From assembly GCF_000283155.1 (NCBI RefSeq), contig NW_004454181.1:25702174-25766173 (forward strand): a stretch of DNA of 64,000 nt. Direction: 5' to 3'. A model generated the notes under the pieces. The model searched no databases and was not told the origin of the DNA. It saw nothing but the letters and a program-made list of their open reading frames with translations. A program made the translations under genes and the position numbers. The stretch is from Ceratotherium simum simum. Its lineage: Eukaryota; Chordata; Mammalia; Perissodactyla; Rhinocerotidae. Of this stretch, positions 54,431-64,000 are shown piece after piece; positions within the stretch are counted from its first letter, which is position 1; the number at the start of each line of letters is the position of its first letter.

Positions 54431-55511
54431 GTCAGTATAGCCAGAGGCCCTTCGCCTCTGGGATTGATGGAATGGGGTGGTAGACCTAAACACTCCGTTA
54501 TCCGTGGTACAAGGGTTTTTGGCCACCATCCAGTCCAATCCCTTAGGATGGGATATGAAGGGATGTGGTCAAGGTCACGGTGCATTAGTGGACTGGAATA
54601 GATGTCAGGTCTCTGGACTCAGAGTCTGTGGCTCATTCCTTTGCACCATGATCCACTCCTCTAAATTCCAAGTCACTCCATAGGATTGATGTCCTCGGCA
54701 GAAACCTATAGACCCTGGATAGGGGTGGGTAGGATCCCTGGAGTGAAAAGGGGGCTTCTGTGCATTTCTGCTTTTATGGGACGGGAAAGAGAAGCAGTAG
54801 TCCACCCAATCTGGAGGTACAGCAGCCTTGGGCCAGACCTGGCTGGCCTAGAGGAGGGACCTTCACCTCCTCTCTCAACTTTGGCTCAAAAGGAGGTGAA
54901 TTTGTAAGCACATTATATTTTCTGGCTTATTCACCAATAGTTACAATAGATATTTCACTAGCTTTTTGCCAATAGGGTAACTGGGGCCCATAAAGATGCA
55001 ATGACTTGCTCTAACTCACCCAACTGGTCAGTAGCAGGGACACAGCTTGGACCAACAATGCCTAGTCTCCAATCTTCCAAGCCTCATCTCATTTAATCAC
55101 CCGCTGTGATATATGCCATCACACCTCTAACTCCAAACTGTGTGTCTGTTTCCTTCAAGCAAGGAGACAAAACTCAACCAGTAGGACTGGGGATGGAGTT
55201 GCTGTCTTCAGCAGTGGGGGTGGGCTGCATGGAGCCATCCATATTCTTCCCTTGTTCACTGATCCTTGGATGGGAGACAGATTTGCAGGATGGGCTGGCT
55301 TTGGTTTAAACCTCTGGACTTGAACTTGGCCCCACTGGGTTCCAGATACCAACCTCAGCTGCCAGAGACAACATGCATAGATGGGCCACATACCGACCCA
55401 CTCCTTGGGCCGTCTCCACCATGTGCTCAGTTATATATAGTGGCTATCAGGCCAGCTGGAAGCTTCGCCAGGGAAACTCAGAGCTCACCATATCTTGCTG
55501 TTCCCTTTCAG
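54431..55511 (+). other. intron w22-w23 (last)
   Basis: Phase-1 intron of 1,081 bp. One reverse MIR (54,960-55,110). Otherwise unique sequence; the acceptor 'tgttccctttcag' ends it. Confidence 0.75.
54960..55110 (-). repeat. MIR fragment, reverse
   Basis: 'gggtaactggggcccataaa', 'atgacttgctctaactcacc' and 'gtagcagggacacagcttgg' fit a reverse MIR core. Confidence 0.6.
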
Positions 55512-56032
55512 TGTACCCAGGCGGAGTCACCGTCTGGCCTCCTACTTACTCCAGGAAGGAACGCTGGGAATACCCCCACTCTGAAGTGGCCCCAGGCCCT
55601 CTGCCGCCCTCGCCTCACCGCCACCAGACCCCAGCTGTGATGCCGGACCCCACTGGCCTCTATGGGGGCTTCCCCTTCCCACTGGAGATGGAAAACAAGC
55701 GGGCACCCCTCCCACCCCGTTACAGCAACCAGAACCTGGAAGATCTGATGCCCCAACGACCCCCCAGTCCCCGGGAGCACCTGCTGGCCCCCTGTCTCAA
55801 CGAGTACACAGCCATCAGCTACTACCACTCGCGGTTCCGGCAGGGAGGGGGAGGGCCCTGCCCGGCAGAGGGAGGCTCCAAGGGCATGAGTATGCGTCTC
55901 AGCCGGGCCGGGCCCTCTTACGCCGACTGTGAAGTAGGGGGTGGGCTTCTCACAGGCCGGGGCCCCCCCAACTATGAGGGCTCTGACATGGTGGAGAGCG
56001 ATTATGGGAGCTGCGAGGAGGTCATGTTCTAG
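55512..56032 (+). CDS. FAT2: FAT2 last coding exon w23: distal cytoplasmic tail and stop
   Basis: Residues 3373-3545 then TAG at 56,030-56,032. Acceptor 'gttccctttcag'. Tyr/Pro-rich tail: [40 protein letters not shown] (an SH3-type PLPPRY), [26 protein letters not shown], and the acidic end [19 protein letters not shown]. The last residues V-M-F fit a class II PDZ ligand (hydrophobic-x-hydrophobic at the C terminus). These signatures are typical of FAT2 and, with the single LamG, support the gene name. Confidence 0.97.
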
Positions 56033-57510
56033 CTGTCCCCTGAGGAAGGCAGGTGGGAGACCAGGACTAGGCACCTTCCTCCTGTCTTACAGGGAGTGAG
56101 TTGAGCGTGGCTGGGAAAGTGGGAGGGAAGCCCCCATTCCCAGTCGAGGCTGCCATACCTTGAAATGTACTCTTCCAGACCCCCAGTTAGTCCCTGAGGA
56201 TGGAGGGAAGCTGAGAGCAGAGCTTCAGAAATAGCACTAGGGCCCCCAGAAAGGGGATGCACAGAGCGGTTACCCTGCAAAGGCAGGAAAAACTGACTCT
56301 GAGATGGGCAAGAGGCAGTGTCTCACCGATTTGCCCTCCCTCAGCACCCAGGGAGGCAGGGCCCGAAGTTCCGGGTGAGCTCTGTCTGGGCACCCTTGTA
56401 CCCCCGCCCGCAGCTCCATTCTGGAGGCAAAGGCAGGTTCCTGTCTGACAGGCAACCACTACACCTACTATAGAGACGAGGTCCGGGGTCATCTGACCCA
56501 GGAGGGCCAAAGGGTGTCCTTCTAGGGGCTGAGAGGTGAGCAGCAGGCTAGCAGGTACTAAAAGTCACCTGTGTACCTGCCTCATTCGTACATTCACTGC
56601 AGTGTCTGCTCCGTGTCTGGCACTGAGCTAGGCATCGGGGATAAGATAGTGAATGAGGTGACAAGGGTTCCAAGGAGCATCACTTGGCCTCAATCTCCTG
56701 GACGTCTCACTCCTCTAATCCAGAGTCCAAGCAACCTGCTCTGCCTCTTTAAGTCACGTGACTTTCTACCAGCGAGGGCCTGCCAGGATTCATGCAGCCC
56801 TGGACCTTCTTTTCTAAAGAATTCAGACCTCATGGAACTCTGGCTTCTTCATCCCAAGTTTCTCAAGCACTTTGGGTCAAAGGAAGGAAGGACAGAATTC
56901 TTCATTTTAAAAATTCTTAGGCACTTTTCAACCTTGCTGTCTGGATGAGTTGTCCCAAAGGGATTTTTCTTCCCTAGACACAAGGAACTAAGAACTCCTT
57001 TTCACGGCAGGGTGGAGGCAGGGGGCCGGACATCAGAGTGTTCAGGTTGGACAGCCTGCCCTTTCCTGCCCCCCATCTCAGATGCCTGCCAATCTAAGTG
57101 TTACCTGCAGTGACTCAGCCCTATGCATGGAGGGTCAATGTGGGCACGTTTCTGCACATGTAGGCACCCATGTATAGTAGGTATGTACACATGTGCAGAC
57201 TGTATGTAGCCAGGAGTGGCAGGGACCGGAGAATTCTGGTGGCCTTGCCACTCCCTCCCCTCCCAATCCCTCGCTCCGGTCCATTGACTTTTCAACTGTG
57301 CTGTTTCTGGAGACAAAGTCAAAAGGAAAAGCAATAGAGACTCTTACCCACAGGGTTGGTGCTTACAGCGGGAGGGAGCTGTGTGGGTGAGGGCGTGTTT
57401 GTGCGAGTGGTTCGCGGCTGTGCGTGCGACTGTGAGCGCGAGTGACGGGATGCATGGTTTCATGGGTCATCTGGTTTTTTTTTAATAATAAAATATCTTT
57501 TTTACTATTG
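56033..57510 (+). other. FAT2: FAT2 3' UTR
   Basis: From the stop codon to about 20 bp past the poly(A) signal, some 1.48 kb, a plausible length for this transcript. Has a CpG-bearing GT-rich stretch at about 57,371-57,450 (gtgtttgtgcgagtggttcg). No repeats of note. Confidence 0.8.
57487..57492 (+). terminator. FAT2 poly(A) signal AATAAA
   Basis: AATAAA inside 'ttaataataaaatatc', followed within 40 bp by the GT-rich 'ttgttttctgtgtc', a downstream element. It is the first good signal after the stop. Confidence 0.85.
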
Positions 57511-57635
57511 TTTTCTGTGTCACGTAGCCTGTTTGAGGTTGGGTCAGGGGAAGGGCATGAGGGTCTACAGGCCCTTCCATGCTGAGGTTCAGGGAATTTG
57601 GGGGCTGGACGGGACCCTAGAAGTCATCAAGCCCT

Positions 57636-57770
57636 GTGATTCCCAAACTAGCAATATGGCTAAAATACAGATCCCTGAGCCCTACCCCAGACATACAAAA
57701 TCAGAACATCTGGGGGTGCGGCCCAGGACACTATTTGGGAAAAACGCCTCCAATTCTGATACAACGGCCT
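57636..57770 (+). repeat. MER5-type hAT fragment
   Basis: 'tgattcccaaactagcaata', 'cagatccctgagccctaccc' and 'ctgggggtgcggcccaggac' resemble MER5 phrases. Confidence 0.55.
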
Positions 57771-58119
57771 GCAATTAGTAGACAAGTACGTTAACCAGCA
57801 GGTTGGCGAAAGGCCCAGGACAAGACTTCAGGACTGCCGACCCCCGGCCAGCACCCTTTGCACTGCATCGCACTGGTCAGGGAGAGGGGACTTAATATCA
57901 CAGGTCTTGGGAAGGCAGCCCCCTGACGCCCAGAGCCAGCCCATGGCCATGGCCGCTGCTCCACAGCTCGCCCCGAGGCCCGCCTGGATGTGAACGTCAC
58001 TGGCAACCGTGGTCCGTGCAGGCCTTGCAGGTAACACCAGGACTGGAAGGGCCAGTCCCTGCCATCGGGCTCCCGGTGCAGTGCAGCGGAGAAGGCACAC
58101 CCCTGCGAGGCACCACAGC

Positions 58120-58320
58120 AGGCTGTGGCTCTGGGATTGGGGCTCAGCTCCAATCCCGCTCGGCCACACCCTAACATGGTCTCAGGCAGCTGTGACTTGG
58201 CCTCTCGTGCCTCAGTAAAATGGAGACAGTAAATAATAGCTACCTGATAATGCTGTTCTGGGGAATAGACGTAAAGAGCTTATAGCAGCATAAACAATAC
58301 ATGGTGACCATCATGCTAGG
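58120..58320 (+). repeat. MIR fragment
   Basis: 'ggctcagctccaatcccgct', 'cagctgtgacttggcctctc' and 'taaaatggagacagtaaata', then 'gtaaagagcttatagcag'. Confidence 0.65.
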
Positions 58321-59144
58321 AAATAATACCTGGTAATATAATGATAGGATTAACTTATCAGAACTGTGCAGGAAATCACAAATAATCTGCCCAGTGTTGC
58401 CCAAATTTCTGTTGTTGTCTTACCATTTTTATGATTCTTGCCCTGACAGAATAACACCTGCACTATTATTTACTTAATATTTTTTCTTTTAGTGTATTTA
58501 GATTTTTTAAAAATATTTTTTACTCACCTTAAAACAATAATACCCATAAATTAAAGGATTTGAAAGTTACTATTCTTTCTAGCACACATGAAAAGACATA
58601 AACATTCAGATTTTAAAAATGACTATCCAAGGGCTCCCTAAATCATCTTTGGGAAACACTGATCTGGTCTACCTTTATTCCCCATGTCTTCACACCAAGG
58701 CCCGCAGAGGAGAAGGGGTTTGTCCGAAGTCTCACAGCTAGAACTTCACAGAGGTGATACCCACATTCAGGTTGTAGCCCCAGCCTGAGGATCTTCCTAC
58801 AACATCACTTCTCTTAGATGGGAGAAACCTGGATGAGGGAACCTGTGTCCACCCAGCACTCCTCTCTCCTCCCCAGGGCCCTCCTTCCCTTTGTCCTCCT
58901 GAGCCCGCACCTTCATGGATCAGCCACCAGAGGGCTCTCTGGGATCAAGACCCAGCCTACTGAGCCGGGGAAGACCTGAATGTTTTTAGGAAAATTCTCC
59001 CATCTCAACCCACTGGGGCTCTGATTCCAAACATCCTGAATCAGAAACAGCATAACAATGGCAGAGAAAGGCAGACACCTAGGTGTCTTGACTTCCAGGC
59101 TGGGCATTTTTACAGTTCACTGTAAGCATCCTCACTACCACCAC

Positions 59145-59380
59145 TTACTGGCACTTGCTGTACAACAGGTACTGAGCAAGGCTTGGCATGTCTTATCTCA
59201 TCTGATCCTCACAAAACCCCATGAGTAAGTACTGTCATCTCCATTTTACAGATGGAGGAACAGAGGCACACAGAAATTAAGTGGCTTGTAACTTATGTTA
59301 TGACTTAAAGTGAAGTCACCTAGTTCACGAGTGACAGGATCCAATCCAGGGCTGCCTGACTCCAGCTCCACGTTTAACAT
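59145..59380 (-). repeat. MIR SINE, reverse
   Basis: 'gcacttgctgtacaacaggt', 'tctcatctgatcctcacaaa', 'tctccattttacagatggag', 'gaggcacacagaaattaagt' and 'ggctgcctgactccagctcc'; nearly full-length. Confidence 0.85.
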
Positions 59381-60569
59381 TTGGGTTCATGAAACAAATG
59401 ATAAATACAGGACATCAGAGGACTGAGGAACAGCAGCAAGAATGACTGAGAGGGTTTAGTCTCATGATCCAACTGAGTTTGGAGGCCAAGAACGCCACTG
59501 TAATTCTAGGTGGTACGAACAGAGCCAGAGTGTCCAGATTTGGGGAGGCGGGTTTGTCCAGCCTGGGGCTCAACTCCAGGCCACTCCTGTAATCCTGAGT
59601 CCAGTTCCGAGGCTGGACCTTAAGAGTGACACAGCAACCTTGAGCATTGCTAGAGGAGGGCTGGCAGGAAAGGGGTGAGGGGCGAGGACTTACAACCACA
59701 TCCCGTGAGGAAGGGCAGCTGGAATCCACCAGGACACATGGTAAAAGAATTGCGAGACTGCTCCGTGGGGTGGGGGTGGAGTGAGGGCGGGCCTGCACAA
59801 CTGCGCCAACACGTGGGGTTTTTCAAGACCTTCTAGAGAAGGTAAGTGTATCTTCCAGAGATCAGAGCAGTGATCTGGAGGGAGACACATGAGGTCTTGG
59901 GGGGAGGACTGAAGCCATGGCTAGAACCTCAAAAAGTAAGTCTCTGGGGTGGAAGACGGGCAGAGTAAAGGCCTTGGGAGGAAAACTGCTCTTTCCTGGA
60001 CTGAAGATAACGGAGATTCTAAAAAACAGACAGAAAACAAGATACAGTATGCAAAGTTTTGAGATATGTTGTGACTTGCCCAGGGCCCGTGGCTAGTTCA
60101 GTAGAGAAGGGCTGACCCACCCTTCTTGTACCGCATGATGAATTGGTGAAATGCCAGCCTGTGGGGGCACTGCGCCCAGGTGCTGAACAACAGACCAGGG
60201 TGCGGCGTCTAAGGGCAGAGCAGAAGTCCTCGAGTGGCCTCTGCCAGCTCCATCTTCAGGAGAGGCACAGGCTGCCTCACCGAATGAAGAGTAGGAACTT
60301 TCTCAGGGACTGGGCTTGGAAAAGACAAGCCTTTAGAATTTTCTCAAGGTTCTTCAAAAAATCTACAAGGTCCAACCAAGGAAAGTGCTTGGTGAAACTG
60401 ATACAAAATTCAAAATAAAGAGTGATGTCAGCTCCTTACAGGCCAGGCACCACTCCCAAGTGGAGGAAACCATGCTGAACTTAGTAACTAACCAATTCCA
60501 GATACACGATTAGCCCCACAGACAGGCACTGGGAGGTCAGGCCTGATCTGATCAGTGCCTCAAGTAGCT

Positions 60570-61198
60570 TGTGGGAGATCAAAATTTGCCACCTTGAAAT
60601 ATATCTCTTTACCTTGATTATTTTCTCTGATGGACATTTGACCTCCCCCACTAACTGCCTAAGGAATTTAACTCTGGGTATGGACAGACTGGCAGGGTCC
60701 TCACTAAGTCCATTCTTTTCAAAGTTCTGTTTACCAAATATTTACATTTGTAAAGCTATCTCCCTCTGCGTAGCGGCAAGAGGGGGGATGAACTTATCTA
60801 TGAAAACTCTTATCAGGACGGAAGAAGAAGACTTAAATGTACATACTCTTGATTACCATAATTCCTGTCTCTCCAGCCACATTCTCTATAGGTGGCCCTG
60901 CAAAACATTGTCTGACAAACATTTACATTTCCCTCTTCATGTAAATTATCTTCTTCCCTCTGAAATCCCAAAACACCACCTACCCCCAACATCCTCCTTT
61001 ATCTTTAGCTGAAGATAGTATTTAAGATGAGCATCTCTGCCATTGTGTCGAGAAACACAGTGTCCCTGGTTTCTCCCATGTATACATGTTATTAAACGTG
61101 GTATTATTTTCTCCTGCTAACCTGTCTTGTTAATTATTTGGCCAGCCATAAGAACCTTAAGGAAAAGGGCAGAGGGAGATTCTCCCTCTTCTTGCACA
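60570..61198 (+). mobile_element. LTR of a class I endogenous retrovirus (5' LTR of the copy)
   Basis: About 629 bp starting TGTGGGAGATC and ending CTTGCACA (TG...CA). Contains a TATA-like tatttaa at 61,018-61,024 and an ATTAAA poly(A)-type signal at 61,091-61,096, in U3-R-U5 order. A gag-like frame follows in the same orientation, so this is the 5' LTR. Subfamily not named. Confidence 0.8.
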
Positions 61199-61225
61199 GT
61201 TTTGGCGTAGTCAGCAGGATCCCCA
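61199..61225 (+). other. candidate primer-binding segment of the retrovirus
   Basis: The bases just after the LTR, starting with gttttggcgtag, occupy the place of the tRNA primer-binding site. A one- or two-base spacer before TTTGG is usual for class I elements. I could not match it to one tRNA with confidence. Confidence 0.5.
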
Positions 61226-61577
61226 CTGGCTGGCAAGTTGCCTTCCCTGGCGGGAAGAACTGCCTTCTCCCTGGACTACTGCAGATGATGAGATATGGAA
61301 ATGCCTGACGAAAGCCTGCAAAAGGTAAGATTTCTTACCACGTCAGCCTCCCGGAATCTCTATCTGCAGGGTCCGGTGGAAGCAAGTGGTGAGAATTTTT
61401 TCTCTTTCTAAATTTAGAATGGAAGGAGGAAATATTTGGGAAACTAGTTTCTTGTGCTTTTAGTGACTCTGGTAAATTTGGTAGAGTACTCTAGGTTTTG
61501 ATCTTGATCCCTTTTCCTCCCAGAGTGGTCTCTGTTTTTCTCACTCTGAATATCTTTGGGAGTGAATTCTGTGGATC

Positions 61578-61823
61578 ATGGGGGCTACATCATCTGTGCC
61601 CTCACCAGGGACGCCTCTTGCATCCATGGTAAAGATTTATTCTAAGCGTGGAAAGTTACCTCCAGGTCTTTCCTTAAAATGGCTTATTGGATCGAGTCAC
61701 TATTGGAATAAATATACAAATGAAGATCCTACTCATCAATGGCCAGAGGCCGGATGCTTTGAATTGGAAAAACTTCTAAATTGGGGGAAAAAATGTTTTG
61801 AGAGCTCTCACATAATTGTTTAA
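61578..61823 (+). pseudogene. gag matrix-like remnant of the endogenous retrovirus
   Basis: An 81-codon frame beginning Met-Gly (a myristoylation start, as in retroviral matrix proteins) with the TPLASM-type phrase and a W-rich middle seen in gammaretroviral matrix N termini. It stops at 61,823, far short of a full Gag. Described as broken; no attempt to restore it. Confidence 0.6.
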
Positions 61824-64000
61824 TTGGTACCTAAGAAAAGGCCAGGAAAAAAAAAAAGGAAGGGAAAAATTTGACTAGCCTTAAGACCCTGACTCAGGTT
61901 ACAATTGAATTGAGAACATGGAAAAGTGTAAGTGTGGAGAAGATTATAAAGATTGGAATGTTTGAGCTAATTTTATATAAAGAGGTTACATCAACTTTGC
62001 CTGAGTATGTTGTAAAATGTCTGACTGGGAATGCTTCCCTTGTCCAAAATTATAAGACCAAGGCCTATTGACAAAGGTCCTAATGAAAAATATGTTTAGA
62101 GGTATAAGAGGTGATGAAATTTACATGAAATTTTATAGAAAAACTGATATTATTTCTATTACAGAACTGGTTAACAAAAATAATAACAAATGATGGCTAA
62201 TTTTATCTAATGTCTTATGAAGTCTTGTAGGCAATCTAAATAATTATTGGGAACAAGTAACTAAATAGATGTGAAAAAGCTGTATGTCGGGTGAACTTCT
62301 AACAATAATTATGTGTTATGGTGGTTACAGCTTCCAAACTCTTTTTGGTGGCTTAAAACTTCAGAGTTTTGCTAAATTTTATGATAAAAATTCATTGAGT
62401 ATCTAGATACTTTCCAAATAAGTTAAGATATTAGACATTAATTGCTAAATATAGGTTTATCTACTTTTGGCTTATTACAGGAAAACTAAAAGGTGTTTGG
62501 GGTCTATTGGTAAACGTGTTTTATTAAAAGGTTATACTATAAAGTAACATGTTTCTAGAAGTTATGAAGTGTTTATCAATTTTCCAAGCCACAGAATACT
62601 ACCGTAAAAGAAAGTTAATAATTAGTTTTCACTCAGAAATTAAGGTTTCTTAGGGTTAAAATTTCTAATTAATATGTGATTAAAGTTACTAAAAATTAAT
62701 AAGGAAAACAGCTCTGTATACAAAGTTATAGAAGGTTTGTTGAAGGGGAATTCTGGAAAAAGAGTTTTATACATGGTCAAGTTGGCTAAGATTAAAGTAA
62801 ATCCAATTAAGTAAAAGAGTTTTAATGTCAAAAGCAAGCTGGTACAAAATTATAATTTGGTCTTCTTTCTCTTAAAAGGATAATTTTTCTTGAACTTTTC
62901 ATCTGAGAGGTTATAAAAGGTTTCTTTATCTTTGAGTAAGTCTACCTAAAAGACACAAAATCTATGTTTTGTTAAAATAATTTCCTATGTTCAAAAGGAC
63001 TGAGGTCTCTCTCTATTACAGTTTTTTTGACTATTTTAACTCTCTGTCTGCCCTTGACTGTTCCATAACGAACATTGTTTCATACTTGATCAAGTGTTTA
63101 TGATAAACCTTCTTAGGTGGTATTATGTGGGTGAATGTTATTGATATACGTGTTTTGAAATTGTATAACATTACTAAAATTCTGATCCGTCCTGGTTATC
63201 AGTCATAATTCTGGTTATTATTATTTAAAGTGTTGTATGTCACGAAATTAACCAAATTTCTTTGTCAATTGTCATTTTGGGGTCTTGTTTACAGAGAGTT
63301 ATTTCTTTACACTGATGCTTTTACATATGTTTCATCTTCAGAGAAGTTCATGGAAAGGACTCTAACATTTACTCTGGAATACAGGTTTCTGACAAACTTT
63401 CTGATCATAAAACTGAACTGGGTAAGAAATAACAGAACACTAACAGAAAAACTGCTGACTTCATGAAACTGCTAACAGAAGATTGAGATCAAGAATCAAT
63501 TACACTGGACTGAATAAACTGATGAGGATGATTATAATTTTAATGATTTTTCATTTAAAATATTGCTAATTTTTTTAATGTTTTATTTTTTCAGATTTAA
63601 GGAAAACTTTTTCTCTTTTCTCCTAAGCTAGCTATGACTTATAACAATTTAGTAAATGATACTTTTGTAAGTAAAATTGAAATATTTATTTTTTTCTCTC
63701 TACCTGATCCCTCTAGAATTTGGAAACTCTTAGTAAGTAAATATTCTTATTTCATGGCAATATAGTTATTTGCATAAGTTCAATAAGAATCTGTTCTCCT
63801 TATTACAGGACACAGTTGGAAACACTGGTTATATTACCAAGGCTCTGACTGGAACATCACATTTGTGATATAACCACACAGCTTTTGAGGAATGAAGATT
63901 GGACTTTATGGAATAAAGCCACGTGGAAATATTGGCCTGGTACCTTATGTTCCAAGCAGCACTTACCAGGATAAGTAAAGAATGTCACTTATCTGGCAGG

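Larger units (their letters stand above)
1..57510 (+). other. FAT2: FAT2 gene (atypical cadherin), 3' part, 23 coding exons plus 3' UTR
   Basis: Single plus-strand gene. Joining the 23 exons listed below gives a continuous frame of 3,545 residues plus stop; all introns are GT-AG and their phases agree. Domain order is about 27 cadherin repeats, a FAT-specific spacer, one laminin-G domain, two EGF-like domains, a 22-residue membrane segment and a tail ending EEVMF. One LamG with two EGFs, and a frame that would reach about 4,350 residues once the missing start is added, fit FAT2 rather than FAT1, FAT3 or FAT4. Family knowledge: FAT2 is a giant type I membrane cadherin of epithelia and cerebellar granule cells, acting in cell adhesion and polarised migration. 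Promoter, signal peptide and about 800 N-terminal residues lie before the window. Residue numbers below count from the first full codon in the window (base 3). Confidence 0.95.
57511..60569. other. intergenic stretch downstream of FAT2
   Basis: About 3 kb with no exon-like block on either strand. MER5-type and MIR pieces are listed. 58,330-58,680, 58,690-59,140 and 59,390-60,560 have nothing I can assign. In mammals SLC36A1 lies on this side of FAT2 in convergent orientation, but none of its sequence is recognisable here. Confidence 0.65.
61199..64000 (+). mobile_element. internal region of the endogenous retrovirus (runs off the window)
   Basis: After a leader of about 380 bp comes a short gag-like frame, then about 2.1 kb of AT-rich sequence with stops in every frame and no reverse-transcriptase motif seen. 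A splice-acceptor-like 'ccttattacag' lies near 63,809. Either the copy is strongly decayed or it is a non-autonomous variant lacking pol. The 3' end is beyond the window. Confidence 0.65.

Noticed and set aside
55508..56074. 188-codon minus-strand open frame opposite the last FAT2 exon
   Set aside because: It lies exactly opposite a GC-rich, codon-biased FAT2 exon; low-complexity composition and no domain. A shadow frame.
57511..60569. Convergent SLC36A1 3' end expected from mammalian synteny
   Set aside because: No stretch on the minus strand reads like its coding exons; its end may lie beyond the retrovirus, outside the window.

Overview
The window is mammalian nuclear DNA, almost certainly from a perissodactyl (horse, rhinoceros or tapir). 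The lineage call rests on five full-length or near-full-length copies, plus one rearranged copy, of the equine-type tRNA-derived SINE family (ERE): a GGCCGGCCC-type head, a Pol III A box and B box, and a tail of repeated 'TTAGCTCAGGGC..CTTCCTCA' units ending in an A run. Older mammal-wide repeats (MIR, L2, MER5, L1M) fill most of the remaining non-coding DNA.

Positions 1 to about 57,510 hold the 3' four-fifths of one gene on the plus strand. It is the atypical cadherin FAT2 (MEGF1-like): tandem cadherin repeats, one laminin-G domain, two EGF domains, one membrane segment and a cytoplasmic tail. FAT1, FAT3 and FAT4 have other EGF/LamG counts, which is why FAT2 is preferred. I could place 23 coding exons, the first cut by the window edge. 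Every junction is GT-AG and every intron phase matches, giving one uninterrupted 3,545-codon reading frame to the stop at 56,030-56,032. The exon at 18,809-22,867 alone is 4,059 bp. Against the roughly 4,350 residues of mammalian FAT2, about 800 N-terminal residues (signal peptide and about seven cadherin repeats) lie upstream of the window.

The introns carry dated layers of insertions: old L2, MIR, MER5 and L1M fragments, then EREs with target-site duplications. They include an ERE inside an L2, two EREs at one site, and an ERE with a duplicated A-box head. One intron also holds a truncated 5S rRNA pseudogene flanked by a perfect 16-bp direct repeat. Simple sequence includes an exact 87-bp tandem repeat and several CA/TG runs.

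The 3' UTR runs from 56,033 to a poly(A) signal at 57,487. Beyond it I see no gene up to 60.5 kb. From 60,570 to the window end there is a class I (gammaretrovirus-like) endogenous retrovirus: a TG...CA LTR of about 629 bp, a primer-binding-like segment, a short gag matrix-like reading frame that breaks early, and AT-rich internal sequence without an obvious pol. No prokaryotic features, CRISPR arrays or second cellular protein-coding genes were found. The most interesting protein-level observation is a run of four consecutive cadherin linkers (exons at 10.9, 13.4, 14.8 and 18.8 kb) that have lost the calcium-binding DxNDNxP and LDRE residues, which predicts a calcium-free bend in the ectodomain.
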